Shown: positions 16,031 to 24,148 of the stretch, in pieces
Position numbering within the stretch: the first letter of the stretch is position 1
Layout: each line of letters begins with the position of its first letter
Assembly: GCF_040706535.1 (NCBI RefSeq)
Contig: NZ_JAPDRJ010000002.1
Coordinates: 248,001-312,000, forward strand
DNA from: Lentisalinibacter orientalis
Lineage (GTDB): Bacteria > Pseudomonadota > Gammaproteobacteria > Steroidobacterales > Woeseiaceae
Direction: 5' to 3'
Length of the DNA stretch: 64,000 bases
Made by a program: the position numbers and the translations under genes
The notes under the pieces: generated by a model
The model's input: the letters and a program-made list of their open reading frames with translations, nothing else
Database searches by the model: none
Told to the model about the DNA's origin: nothing

Positions 16031-16962
16031 TGCTGGTCCACCGGCAGGAACCAGGTGTCGGCTATGCGATGGTGGAGTCCTCCCAGCTGCCGCTGCAGCC
16101 GGTCGAGGCACTCGTGCAGTGCCGCGGCATCCAGATTCGCGCCATCGGCATCCTCGAGTTCGGCCAGCAGCGCCGTCGACTCGGCCAGCGCCTCCTCGTG
16201 CCGCGGCAGACTCTCGAGTGACGAGGTGATCTCGCCCAGGCAGTGCCGGAAAGAACGGGGGAAGCGCGAGTCGAGCAGGAGGAAATCGATGACGTCCTCG
16301 CCGACGATGCGGCGGCGCACGTACTGGCAGTACATCTGATAGGCCGACAGCGATTTCAGGACGTTCATCCAGAGAGTGTAGCGGTAGGGGGTGACCTCCT
16401 CCGGCAGATTCAGCAGGGAGGCGGCGGGGACGTCCAGCACCCGGGTCGTCATGTCGGCGCGTTCGAGGTTGCGGCCGAGCCGCAGAAACTGATAGCCGGG
16501 GCCATGGCTCATGGTGCCTGCCAGCAGTCCGGTTACCTGCTGGCACGCGGTGATGACCTCGCTCAGGATCCGGTGGCGGGTGCGTTCGCTGCCCGCCCGC
16601 GGCAGCTCCCGTCTCGCGTACAGGTAGAGTTCGTTGACCGACTCCCAGCCCTCCGTCGGCACGATGTCCCGGGTGGTGCGTATGTTCTCGCGCAGGAGTG
16701 CCAGTGACGACAGCACGGAGTCCGGATTGTCGGCATCGGCGATGAAGAAGCCGACCACCGCGGACTCGTCGGCACGCTCGTAGCGGCGCGCGAATTCGTC
16801 CTGACTCGAGAAGATGGTAAGGAGCTGCTCCCAGGTGCGCCCGGCACGGGCCGGCAGGTCCAGCAGCATGTTGCCGTGCACGCGCACGAGCCGCGCCGTA
16901 TTCTCCGCGCGCTCGATATAGCGGCCCGCCCAGTACATGCGCTCGGCGACGCGGGAGAGCAT
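16027..16962 (-). CDS. Alpha-E domain protein (DUF403)
   Basis: 311 residues, mostly alpha-helical, starting 'MLSRVAERMYWAGRYIERAENTAR' (quoted region residues 1-24, key residues Trp, Arg-Tyr, Glu-Arg-Ala-Glu) and containing 'YQFLRLGRNLERADM', both characteristic of the alpha-E family. Alpha-E proteins are associated genomically with circularly permuted ATP-grasp ligases and are thought to act with them in an unidentified peptide-modifying step. The start overlaps the ATP-grasp stop by 1 bp and the stop overlaps the metallopeptidase start, so the three genes form one coupled unit. Confidence 0.9.
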   Translation of the reverse strand: MLSRVAERMYWAGRYIERAENTARLVRVHGNMLLDLPARAGRTWEQLLTIFSSQDEFARRYERADESAVVGFFIADADNPDSVLSSLALLRENIRTTRDIVPTEGWESVNELYLYARRELPRAGSERTRHRILSEVITACQQVTGLLAGTMSHGPGYQFLRLGRNLERADMTTRVLDVPAASLLNLPEEVTPYRYTLWMNVLKSLSAYQMYCQYVRRRIVGEDVIDFLLLDSRFPRSFRHCLGEITSSLESLPRHEEALAESTALLAELEDADGANLDAAALHECLDRLQRQLGGLHHRIADTWFLPVDQQ

Positions 16963-18410
16963 CAGTCCCGGTCCTCCACGATCCAGGTGTCCTTGCTGCC
17001 GCCGCCCTGGGACGAATTGACCACCAGCGAGCCTTCGACCAGCGCCACGCGCGTCAGTCCGCCGGCGGTCACCGCGAGCCGGTCCGATTGCAGGATGAAC
17101 GGCCTCAGATCCACGTGCCGCGGCGCCAGCGCCTCGCCCCGTACCGTGGGCGTGGTGGAGAGCGCCAGCGTCGGTTGCGCGATGTAGTTGCGCGGGTCCG
17201 CCTCGATCAGCTCCCGGAAGCGCGCGAGCTCGGCACGGCTGGCACGCGGCCCGATCAGCATGCCGTAGCCGCCGGATTCGTTGGCGGGCTTCACCACCAG
17301 CTCGGCCAGATTGGCCAGCACGTGCTCGCGCTGGTCCCGCTCGGCGCAGCGCCAGGTGGGCACGTTCGGGATGATGGGGTCCTGATCCAGATAGTAGCGG
17401 ATCAGCTCCGGCACGTAGGTATAGACCATCTTGTCGTCGGCAACGCCCGAGCCCGGTGCATTCGCCAGCGCCACGTTGCCCTTGCGCCAGGCACGCATGA
17501 GGCCCGGCACTCCGAGCATGGAGTCCGGCCTGAACACCTGTGGATCCAGAAAAGTGTCGTCGATGCGACGGTAGATGGAATGGACGCGTGTCAGCCCCTC
17601 GATGGTGCGCATGTAGACGCAGTCGTCGTCACCCACGACGAGGTCGCCGCCTTCGACGAGTTCCGCGCCCATGCGCTGCGCCAGATAGGAATGCTCGAAA
17701 TAGGCGGAGTTGTAGATTCCCGGCGTCAGTACCACCACCTCCGGCTCGCGCTCGTCGGTGGGTGCGATGGCCGTCAAGAGGTCGAACAGATCCGAAGGGT
17801 AGTCGTCGACGGGCAGGATGGTCTGGTCCTCGAACAGATCCGGGAAGACCCGTTTCGTGACACTGCGGTTCTCCAGCATGTAGGAGACACCGGAGGGGAC
17901 ACGCAGATTGTCCTCGAGCACGTACACCGTGCCGTCGCCGTCGCGAACCAGGTCGCTGCCGCAGATATGGGCCCAGACGCCGAAGCGGGGGCTCACCCCC
18001 GCGCACTCGGGCAGATAATTGCGCGAGGTGCCGAGCACGTCCGCCGGGAAGACGCCGTCGCGCACGACATTCTGCTCGTTGTAGAGATCGTCGATGAAGA
18101 GATTCAGCGCCGTCAGCCGCTGCCGGAGACCTTCGTCGATCCGCGCCCACTCGCTGGCGGGGATCACCCGGGGCACGATGTCGAAGGGCCAGGCGCGATC
18201 GATATTGCGGCCCTCGGAGTAGACCGTGAAGGTGATGCCCATCTCCGCGATGGCACGATCCGCAGCGGCCTGCCTGTCCGACAGCGCGGCCGGCGTCAGC
18301 GTGTTCAGCAGATCGATCAGGCGCTCCGTGCCGGGACGCGCATCCCCCTCCGCGGTGACGAGTTCATCGTGGAAGGCGCGCGGATCGTAGCGTGTCAGTC
18401 TCGGTGGCAT
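16962..18410 (-). CDS. Circularly permuted type 2 ATP-grasp protein
   Basis: 482 residues with the conserved blocks of the DUF404/DUF407 ATP-grasp family: 'FHDELVTAEGDARPG', 'PFDIVPRVIPASEW', 'VLEDNLRVPSGVSYMLENR', 'VKPANESGGYG' and 'RHVDLRPFILQ'. Such ligases use ATP to form amide or peptide bonds; the substrate in this system is unknown. It is the first gene of the operon with alpha-E and the zinc peptidase, converging on Anbu. The gap to the upstream HlyD-type gene is 73 bp with no obvious terminator. Confidence 0.92.
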   Translation of the reverse strand: MPPRLTRYDPRAFHDELVTAEGDARPGTERLIDLLNTLTPAALSDRQAAADRAIAEMGITFTVYSEGRNIDRAWPFDIVPRVIPASEWARIDEGLRQRLTALNLFIDDLYNEQNVVRDGVFPADVLGTSRNYLPECAGVSPRFGVWAHICGSDLVRDGDGTVYVLEDNLRVPSGVSYMLENRSVTKRVFPDLFEDQTILPVDDYPSDLFDLLTAIAPTDEREPEVVVLTPGIYNSAYFEHSYLAQRMGAELVEGGDLVVGDDDCVYMRTIEGLTRVHSIYRRIDDTFLDPQVFRPDSMLGVPGLMRAWRKGNVALANAPGSGVADDKMVYTYVPELIRYYLDQDPIIPNVPTWRCAERDQREHVLANLAELVVKPANESGGYGMLIGPRASRAELARFRELIEADPRNYIAQPTLALSTTPTVRGEALAPRHVDLRPFILQSDRLAVTAGGLTRVALVEGSLVVNSSQGGGSKDTWIVEDRD

Positions 18411-18483
18411 CGGACCATACTACCCGAAACGCCCGCGCAGACCCGGTTCGTGCGGTCGCGTCGCCGATCGCGCGGCATACACC

Positions 18484-19677
18484 TCAGCGCGTCTTCAGTC
18501 TCCGACCGTCCACGATCTCGTCGTCCGGATAGAGCACGATGGTCTCGCCCTCGGCGAGGCCGTCGAGCACCTGCACTCGGAACTCGCCCCGGCGCCCGAC
18601 GCTGATGGGCCGGAAGACGGCGCGCCCGTCCTCGACCACGAATACGGCCCATTGGTCGCCGCGACGGAAGGCCGCGCTGGAAGGCACCTGCAGCACGTCT
18701 TCGCCGGACCAGAGCACGAACTCCGCCTCCACCCGGTAGCCGTCACCCAGGCGCGCCCAGCGCGCCGGCGGGGACAGGAGGTCCACCAGCACGATCACGC
18801 GCTGCTCCTCCACGCCGAGCGCGGAGATCTTCGTGAAGCCGGACGGCTCGACCACCCGCACCTCGCCCTCCAGCGCGCCGTCGCCACCCCAGCGCAGAAG
18901 CCGCACGGGCATTCCCGGCGCCAGCCGGACGGCATCCGCCGACAGTAATTCGACCTCGACTTCCAGGTTGGACGGATCCCCCAGCGTCAGCAGGTGCGCG
19001 CCGGCGGCCACCACCCCCTCGCTCTCGTGGATGACGTCCAGCACGCTGCCGTCGATGGGCGAGCGCACCACCACCTCTTCAGGCGGTTCGCCGTCCGGCT
19101 CCGCCGCCGAGTAGCGCAGCACGTCCCGAGCCGCCTGCAGCTCGTAGCGGGCCACCTCGGCCTCCGCCATCGCCGCCCTGAGGCCGGCGGCGGTGCGCCG
19201 GGCGGCGGAGATCACGCGGTCGTATTCCGCGCGCGAGACGGCATTGGTTTCGTACAGCCGCTCGATGCGCTCGCGCTCGGCCTCGGCGAGCTCGGCCTCC
19301 GCCTCGGCCGCGCGCACGCGGGTCTCGGCCGCCTCCAGCGCGGCTTCCGCCGCCGACACGCCGGCGCGCGCCTCGGCGCGGCTGCGCCGGTCCAGCACCG
19401 TGGGCGCTACCGGCTCGATGACGACCAGGGGCGCGTCCGCCGACACCGTATCACCCTCCTCCAGCTCGATGCGGGCGGCGAAACCGGCCACCGGCGAGGT
19501 GATGACATAGCGCTCCCTGATGCGGGTCTTGCCCTCCTCGGTGACGGTAACGCTGAGCGCGCCGCGACTCGCCATGCCGGTCTCCACGGGCAGGGGCTGC
19601 GGGCGGAAGCCCAGGTACAGAAGTACCGCCGCGACGGCCGCCACGATGCCGATGATGATGTTCCTGCGACTCGCCAC
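18484..19677 (-). CDS. HlyD/MacA-type periplasmic adaptor protein
   Basis: 397 residues. One N-terminal membrane anchor (about residues 5-22) is followed by a half lipoyl motif, a long Ala/Glu/Arg coiled coil (about 105-195, 'AEAELAEAERERIERLYE'), a second lipoyl half ('VVRSPIDGSVLDVIHESEG') and beta-barrel and membrane-proximal domains. It links an inner-membrane exporter to an outer-membrane channel. It follows the FtsX-like permease by 3 bp and is the last gene of the ATPase-permease-adaptor set. No outer-membrane factor gene is nearby. Confidence 0.88.
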   Translation of the reverse strand: MASRRNIIIGIVAAVAAVLLYLGFRPQPLPVETGMASRGALSVTVTEEGKTRIRERYVITSPVAGFAARIELEEGDTVSADAPLVVIEPVAPTVLDRRSRAEARAGVSAAEAALEAAETRVRAAEAEAELAEAERERIERLYETNAVSRAEYDRVISAARRTAAGLRAAMAEAEVARYELQAARDVLRYSAAEPDGEPPEEVVVRSPIDGSVLDVIHESEGVVAAGAHLLTLGDPSNLEVEVELLSADAVRLAPGMPVRLLRWGGDGALEGEVRVVEPSGFTKISALGVEEQRVIVLVDLLSPPARWARLGDGYRVEAEFVLWSGEDVLQVPSSAAFRRGDQWAVFVVEDGRAVFRPISVGRRGEFRVQVLDGLAEGETIVLYPDDEIVDGRRLKTR

Positions 19678-19680
19678 GGC

Positions 19681-22047
19681 CTACTCCGTCGTCTTCAGCA
19701 CTGCCACCAGATCCAGACTGTCCAGCCGACGCTTGATGACGGCCGAGGAGATCAGTCCCGAGCCGAGCACGACGGCGGCGCCGAACGCGTAGGTGCTCGG
19801 CTCCAGCACCAGCGGCACCCGGTAGATGTCCGAGGAGATGGCCTGCGCGAACAGCGCGCAGATGCCGCGTCCCACCAGGAAACCGAAACCGACGCCGACG
19901 ATGACGAGCAGCATCAGCTCGCCGATCAGGATATAGGCAATCTCGGCCCGGGTGAATCCGAGCACGCGCAGGCTGGCAAGCTCGCGGCTGCGCTCGGCGA
20001 GCGCGATGCGTGCGCTGTTGTACACCGCCCCGAAGGCGATGCTCGCCGCCAGCAGCGTGTTGACGAAGGTGAACACGAGGATGGTCTCCGCGAAGGACTC
20101 GTAGAAGCTCGCGATGGACTGACTGCGCTGGGCGATGGCGCCGACGCCGGGACGGCGCATCAGCTCGTCGAATACCCGCGCCTGATCGGCCGGGTCGATG
20201 GCGAGGAAGCTGCCGGTCAGCACGTGGCCGTCGCGCATCAGACGGTTGAGGGTCGCGAGCTCCATATAGCCGGAGATGCCGATGTACTCCTCCACGAAAC
20301 CGGCCACGGGCAGGTCGATGACGGGCCGCCGGCCGGTGAGCACCTCCACGGTTACCGTGTCGCCGGGACGCACGCCGAGGATCTCCTCGCCCAGGTAGCT
20401 GGTGAGCAGCAGGCCCTCCGGCGGCGGCGGCACCGGCGCGAGCGACGTATCCACGAGACGGTGGAGTTCCGCGTCGGGCCGGAACCCCTGTATGGCCGAG
20501 CGGTAGGAGCGGTTGCCGTAGCGGAAGCGCACCGGCACCGCGCGCATCCCCTCCGCCTGCAGCACGCCGGGCAGCGCGGCCAGCTCGTACTCCGCCTCGT
20601 TGCCGGCGAGCTCGTTGAAGGTGACCGTGACGTCTTCCCTGGCCGCCAGGTTGAAGTGGCTCCACATCATGTAGTCGACGGCGTCCTCCTGGAAATTGCC
20701 GGACATCACCAGACCGGTGGACAGGGCCACACCCAGCACCGTCAGTGCACTCTTCAGGGGCGCGCGGCCGATGTGGCGCAGGATCATGCGGGTGGGCTGA
20801 TCGAGGAAGGCGTGGCCGAACAGCCGCTCCACGAGACTCTGCCGGTAGACGAGCGGCGTGTCGGGACGCATTGCCTCCGCCGGCGACAGACGCACCGCCG
20901 AGTGGAAGGCATGCAGCGTACCCGCCAGGCCGGCGGCCAGGGTGACCAGCACGCCCGTCAGGAGCACGTCGGGCCTCAGCACGTAGTCCAGGCGCGGGAA
21001 ACGGAAGAACTCGATGTAGATGCCGGTGAGGCCGCGCGCCGCCCACGCCCCGAAGCCGATGCCCACGGCCGCGCCGGCGAGCACGATGATCAGAATGACG
21101 CTGACGTAGTGCCAGCCGACGGTGAGGTTGTCGTAACCGAACGCCTTCAGCACCCCGATCTGGTCCCGCTCCGCCCGTATCAGCCGGTTGGTGACGAAAT
21201 TGATCAGGAAGGCGGCGAAGGCGAGGAAGATCACCGGGAAGATCTTCGCCATGGCTTCCAGGCTGACGATCTCCTGGGTGATGTAGCGGTGGGAGAGCTG
21301 GTCTTCCCGGGTGTAGGCCCCCTGGCCGCCGTAGGGCTCCAGCAGCGCGTCGAGCCGCTCGATCACCGCCTCGGCCCGGGCCCCGGGTTCCAGCGTCAGG
21401 ACCAGGTCATTGAACGCGCCGTCCATGTCGTAGGCGACGCTGAGCCCCCGGTAGCCCATCCACATGATCGCGTAGCGCTCGTAGTCCGGGAAGATGTCGC
21501 CCGGGCGGATCTGGTAGATGAACTCCGGCGATAGCGCGACGCCGACGATGGCGAGATCCTCCCGCCGGCCGTTGATGATGCCGATGATCGTGTCGCCCGG
21601 CGCGAGATTCTGGGCGTCGGCGAACGCCTCGTTGATGACCACCTCCCAGGGCCGGTCGGAGGCCGGCGTGCGACCGCGGACCTGGTGCAGCTGGTTCAGC
21701 AGGGGCGCGCGGTCGTCGGGCAGGGAGACCAGCAGGCCGGTCACGGGATCCTCGAATCCCGGCACCTCCACGTTGATCTGCGCCTTGACCCGCGCCTCCG
21801 CCTCGCGCACGCCTTCGATGTCACGCACCCGCTCCACCAGGGAGAGCGGCGCGCGCTTCAGCGAGGCGAACACCTCCGCGAAACGGTAAGCCTGGTAGTA
21901 GTTGCTCTGGGTCAGCGTCAGCGAATCGAGGGTGCTCAGCGAGATGATGTAGGTGGCCACGCCGCTCGCGATGATCATGGCGATGGCGGCGGCCTGGCTG
22001 CGCATCTGCCAGAGCTCCCGCCAGCGCTTGCGGTCGAGTGCGCGCAT
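19681..22047 (-). CDS. ABC transporter permease with two FtsX modules
   Basis: 788 residues, with two MacB/FtsX-like halves. A first helix near residues 20-40 precedes a large periplasmic domain and a three-helix FtsX bundle (about 275-400); the pattern repeats with 'GRAPLKSALTVLGVALSTGLVM' (key: Leu-Thr-Val-Leu-Gly) and a final bundle with 'ERSRELASLRVLGFTRAEIAY'. This double architecture is typical of permeases that work with LolD-like ATPases to move lipids or other hydrophobic substrates. It is 4 bp after the ATPase gene. The substrate is not evident. Confidence 0.88.
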   Translation of the reverse strand: MRALDRKRWRELWQMRSQAAAIAMIIASGVATYIISLSTLDSLTLTQSNYYQAYRFAEVFASLKRAPLSLVERVRDIEGVREAEARVKAQINVEVPGFEDPVTGLLVSLPDDRAPLLNQLHQVRGRTPASDRPWEVVINEAFADAQNLAPGDTIIGIINGRREDLAIVGVALSPEFIYQIRPGDIFPDYERYAIMWMGYRGLSVAYDMDGAFNDLVLTLEPGARAEAVIERLDALLEPYGGQGAYTREDQLSHRYITQEIVSLEAMAKIFPVIFLAFAAFLINFVTNRLIRAERDQIGVLKAFGYDNLTVGWHYVSVILIIVLAGAAVGIGFGAWAARGLTGIYIEFFRFPRLDYVLRPDVLLTGVLVTLAAGLAGTLHAFHSAVRLSPAEAMRPDTPLVYRQSLVERLFGHAFLDQPTRMILRHIGRAPLKSALTVLGVALSTGLVMSGNFQEDAVDYMMWSHFNLAAREDVTVTFNELAGNEAEYELAALPGVLQAEGMRAVPVRFRYGNRSYRSAIQGFRPDAELHRLVDTSLAPVPPPPEGLLLTSYLGEEILGVRPGDTVTVEVLTGRRPVIDLPVAGFVEEYIGISGYMELATLNRLMRDGHVLTGSFLAIDPADQARVFDELMRRPGVGAIAQRSQSIASFYESFAETILVFTFVNTLLAASIAFGAVYNSARIALAERSRELASLRVLGFTRAEIAYILIGELMLLVIVGVGFGFLVGRGICALFAQAISSDIYRVPLVLEPSTYAFGAAVVLGSGLISSAVIKRRLDSLDLVAVLKTTE

Positions 22048-22051
22048 CGGC

Positions 22052-22822
22052 CTACCAGCTGATCTCCGAGGGCGGCTTGCGGATCTCGTTGCGCCGCTCG
22101 CCGGAGATGCGGCCGTCGCTCATGAACAGCACCCGGTCGGCCATGTCGGCGATGCTGGCGTTGTGGGTGATCACCGCCGTGGCCGTGCCGTACTCCTCGT
22201 TCACCCGCGCCAGGGCCTCGAGCACGTGCACGCCCGTCTTCGAATCGAGTGCGCCGGTGGGCTCGTCGCAGAGCAGTACCTCGGGGCGCTTGGCGATGGC
22301 CCGGGCGATGGCCACGCGCTGCTGCTCGCCGCCGGACAGCTGGGCCGGAAAGTGGTCCATCCGCGGCCCCAGGTTCACCATCTCCAGCGCCTCTTCCGGC
22401 GTCATCGGATTGCGGGCGATCTCCGTGACGATGGAGACGTTCTCCCGGGCGGTCAGACTCGGGATCAGATTGTAGAACTGGAAGACGAAACCGACCGCAT
22501 GGCGGCGGTATTCGGTGAGCTCGGATTCGCTCGCGCCGGTGAGATCGATGTCGTCGAACCGCACCGTGCCGTCGGTGGGCGTGTCCAGGCCGCCGAGGAT
22601 GTTCAGCAGGGTCGACTTGCCGCTGCCGGAAGCCCCGAGCAGCACCATGAACTCGCCCGTGTAGAGCTCCACGTCCACGCCGCGCAGGGCATGGACCTCG
22701 ACTTCCCCGACCCGGTAGACCTTGGTCAGCCCCCGGGCGACGAAGATGGCACGGCCGCTGCTATTGCTCTCGCTATTGCTGTTCTTTTTGCTGGAACTGT
22801 CGTTCCCGGACTCGGTGCTCAT
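22052..22822 (-). CDS. ABC transporter ATP-binding protein (LolD/MacB-like)
   Basis: 256 residues from ATG at 22822, which has GGAG eight bases upstream; an in-frame ATG at 22855 is possible but lacks a site. Walker A 'GASGSGKST', signature 'LSGGEQQR' and Walker B 'VLLCDEPTGALD' are intact, with 'VFQFYNLIPSLTARENV' between, as in LolD. The first 23 residues are a Ser/Asn/Lys-rich low-complexity tail whose codons are noticeably less G+C rich than the rest. It is the first gene of the exporter set and follows the receiver gene by 63 bp. Confidence 0.9.
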   Translation of the reverse strand: MSTESGNDSSSKKNSNSESNSSGRAIFVARGLTKVYRVGEVEVHALRGVDVELYTGEFMVLLGASGSGKSTLLNILGGLDTPTDGTVRFDDIDLTGASESELTEYRRHAVGFVFQFYNLIPSLTARENVSIVTEIARNPMTPEEALEMVNLGPRMDHFPAQLSGGEQQRVAIARAIAKRPEVLLCDEPTGALDSKTGVHVLEALARVNEEYGTATAVITHNASIADMADRVLFMSDGRISGERRNEIRKPPSEISW

Positions 22823-22885
22823 CCCTGACACTCCCGACGCAACCGGTCCGGCCACGGGCCGCGGCGATTCCCGGCAACCGGTCCG

Positions 22886-23314
22886 TCAGTGGATCTCGTG
22901 GCGGGCGAGTATCGAACGGATCGACTGGCGCAGACGGCTGTCGACCCACGGCTTCTCGATGTATTCCGCGGCGCCGGCCCGTATGCCGCGCACCGCCATC
23001 GCCACGTCGCCGTCCCGGGCGAGCAGGATGGTGGGAACGTGGTGGCCGGCCTCGTTGAGCTGCTCCAGGAGTTCGACGCCGGAGATGCCGGGGAGCCAGA
23101 CCTCGGTGATGAGGCAGTCCGGTACGTGATCCGCCGTCGCCCGCAGGAACTCCTCGGCGGAATCGTAGTGACAGATCTCGGTCGCGAGGTCGCCCAGCAG
23201 CGCGTCCAGCCCATCGCGGACTGTCGGATCCGGGTCCACGACGGCAACGCACGATGCCTTGGTGCCCTGGTGATTATTTGCCCCCGCAGCGGACTGGCCG
23301 TCCCCAGAAATCAT
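22886..23314 (-). CDS. Stand-alone degenerate receiver-domain protein (Glu at the phospho-Asp position)
   Basis: 142 residues from ATG 23314 (GAG six bases before); an upstream ATG at 23368 is less likely. The fold matches FixJ/NarL-type receivers, closest by eye to the neighbouring FixJ-like protein: 'VVDPDPTVRDGL', 'CLITEVWLPGISG', 'ILLARDGDVAMAV', 'YIEKPW'. The usual phospho-acceptor Asp is Glu71, the second acidic-pocket residue is Pro28, and the Thr/Ser switch is Ala99; only Lys121 of the active-site set and the first Asp (27) remain. It therefore cannot be phosphorylated in the normal way and may mimic the active state or act as a phosphorylation-independent partner. It has no output domain. 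Confidence 0.82.
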   Translation of the reverse strand: MISGDGQSAAGANNHQGTKASCVAVVDPDPTVRDGLDALLGDLATEICHYDSAEEFLRATADHVPDCLITEVWLPGISGVELLEQLNEAGHHVPTILLARDGDVAMAVRGIRAGAAEYIEKPWVDSRLRQSIRSILARHEIH

Positions 23315-23497
23315 CACAGCTCGAAATAAGAATGCTATTTGGCGACAGTGGCATGATCGGGAAATCAAACCACCCTAAACATACGGGCTTCTACTTAGCG
23401 GCAGACGGGCTCGCCGCGGGGTCGGCGAGGGGCCGCCGGCAGGTCGTTCAGGGATCGCTCGGGAATGGCTCAGGGTTGCCGCGGGACGGCAGCGGAA

Positions 23498-24148
23498 TCA
23501 GTGGTGTTCGGGTTCCTCGCCGGTATCGGCGCGGAGCATGACGGCCATGCGCACCAGGTGCGCCAGGGAATTCGCCTGCATCTTCTCCATGACGCGGGCG
23601 CGGTGTATCTCTATCGTGCGCTGGCTCACTCCGAGTTCGTAGGCGACGACCTTGTTGGGCTTGCCGTCGACGACCAGCTCCATGACTTCCTGCTCCCGGT
23701 TGGTGAGCGAGTTCCAGCGCTTCTGCAGGTCGTGGTGCTCCTCCAGCGCCTGGCGGTTCTCGGCGTCTTTCGCCAGCGCCTCGTTGATGCGGTCCAGCAG
23801 GTCCTGATCGCGGAAGGGCTTCTGCAGGAAGTCGGCGGCGCCGCCCTGCATGGCCTCCACCGCCATGGGCACGTCGCCGTGGCCGGTGATGAAGATGATG
23901 GGCAGGATGGAATGACGCTCGTTCAGGGCCTCCTGCAGCTCCAGCCCGCTCATGCCCGGCATGCGCACGTCCAGCACCAGACAGCCGGGCCGGTCGTCGT
24001 TGTAGGCGTTCAGGAAGTCGCGGGCCGAGGCGAACGTCTCGCACGGTATCCCCACGGACTGCAGCAGGAACGACAGCGAATCGCGTATCGCCTCGTCGTC
24101 GTCCACCAGGAATACCGTAGGCTGATGCGATTCAGCTGTTCCCGCCAT
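23498..24148 (-). CDS. fixJ: FixJ-family response regulator (receiver plus LuxR-type HTH)
   Basis: 216 residues. The receiver has 'LVDDDE' at 14-19, phospho-acceptor Asp60 in 'VLDVRMPGMSG', Thr88 and Lys110, all intact. The C-terminal HTH (about 145-205) has 'LTNREQEVMELVVDGKPNK' and 'GVSQRTIEIHRARVMEKM', the FixJ/NarL pattern. It overlaps the kinase gene by 17 bp, so the two are a cognate pair. In rhizobia FixJ phosphorylated by FixL turns on microaerobic respiration genes; the cbb3 operon nearby makes the same role likely here. The fixJ symbol rests on family and context, not on proof of orthology. Confidence 0.85.
   Translation of the reverse strand: MAGTAESHQPTVFLVDDDEAIRDSLSFLLQSVGIPCETFASARDFLNAYNDDRPGCLVLDVRMPGMSGLELQEALNERHSILPIIFITGHGDVPMAVEAMQGGAADFLQKPFRDQDLLDRINEALAKDAENRQALEEHHDLQKRWNSLTNREQEVMELVVDGKPNKVVAYELGVSQRTIEIHRARVMEKMQANSLAHLVRMAVMLRADTGEEPEHH

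Noticed and set aside
18994..21534. An 846-codon + strand frame opposite the ABC permease and adaptor
   Set aside because: Shadow frame with His/Arg/Gly bias; the - strand genes have clear membrane and FtsX features.
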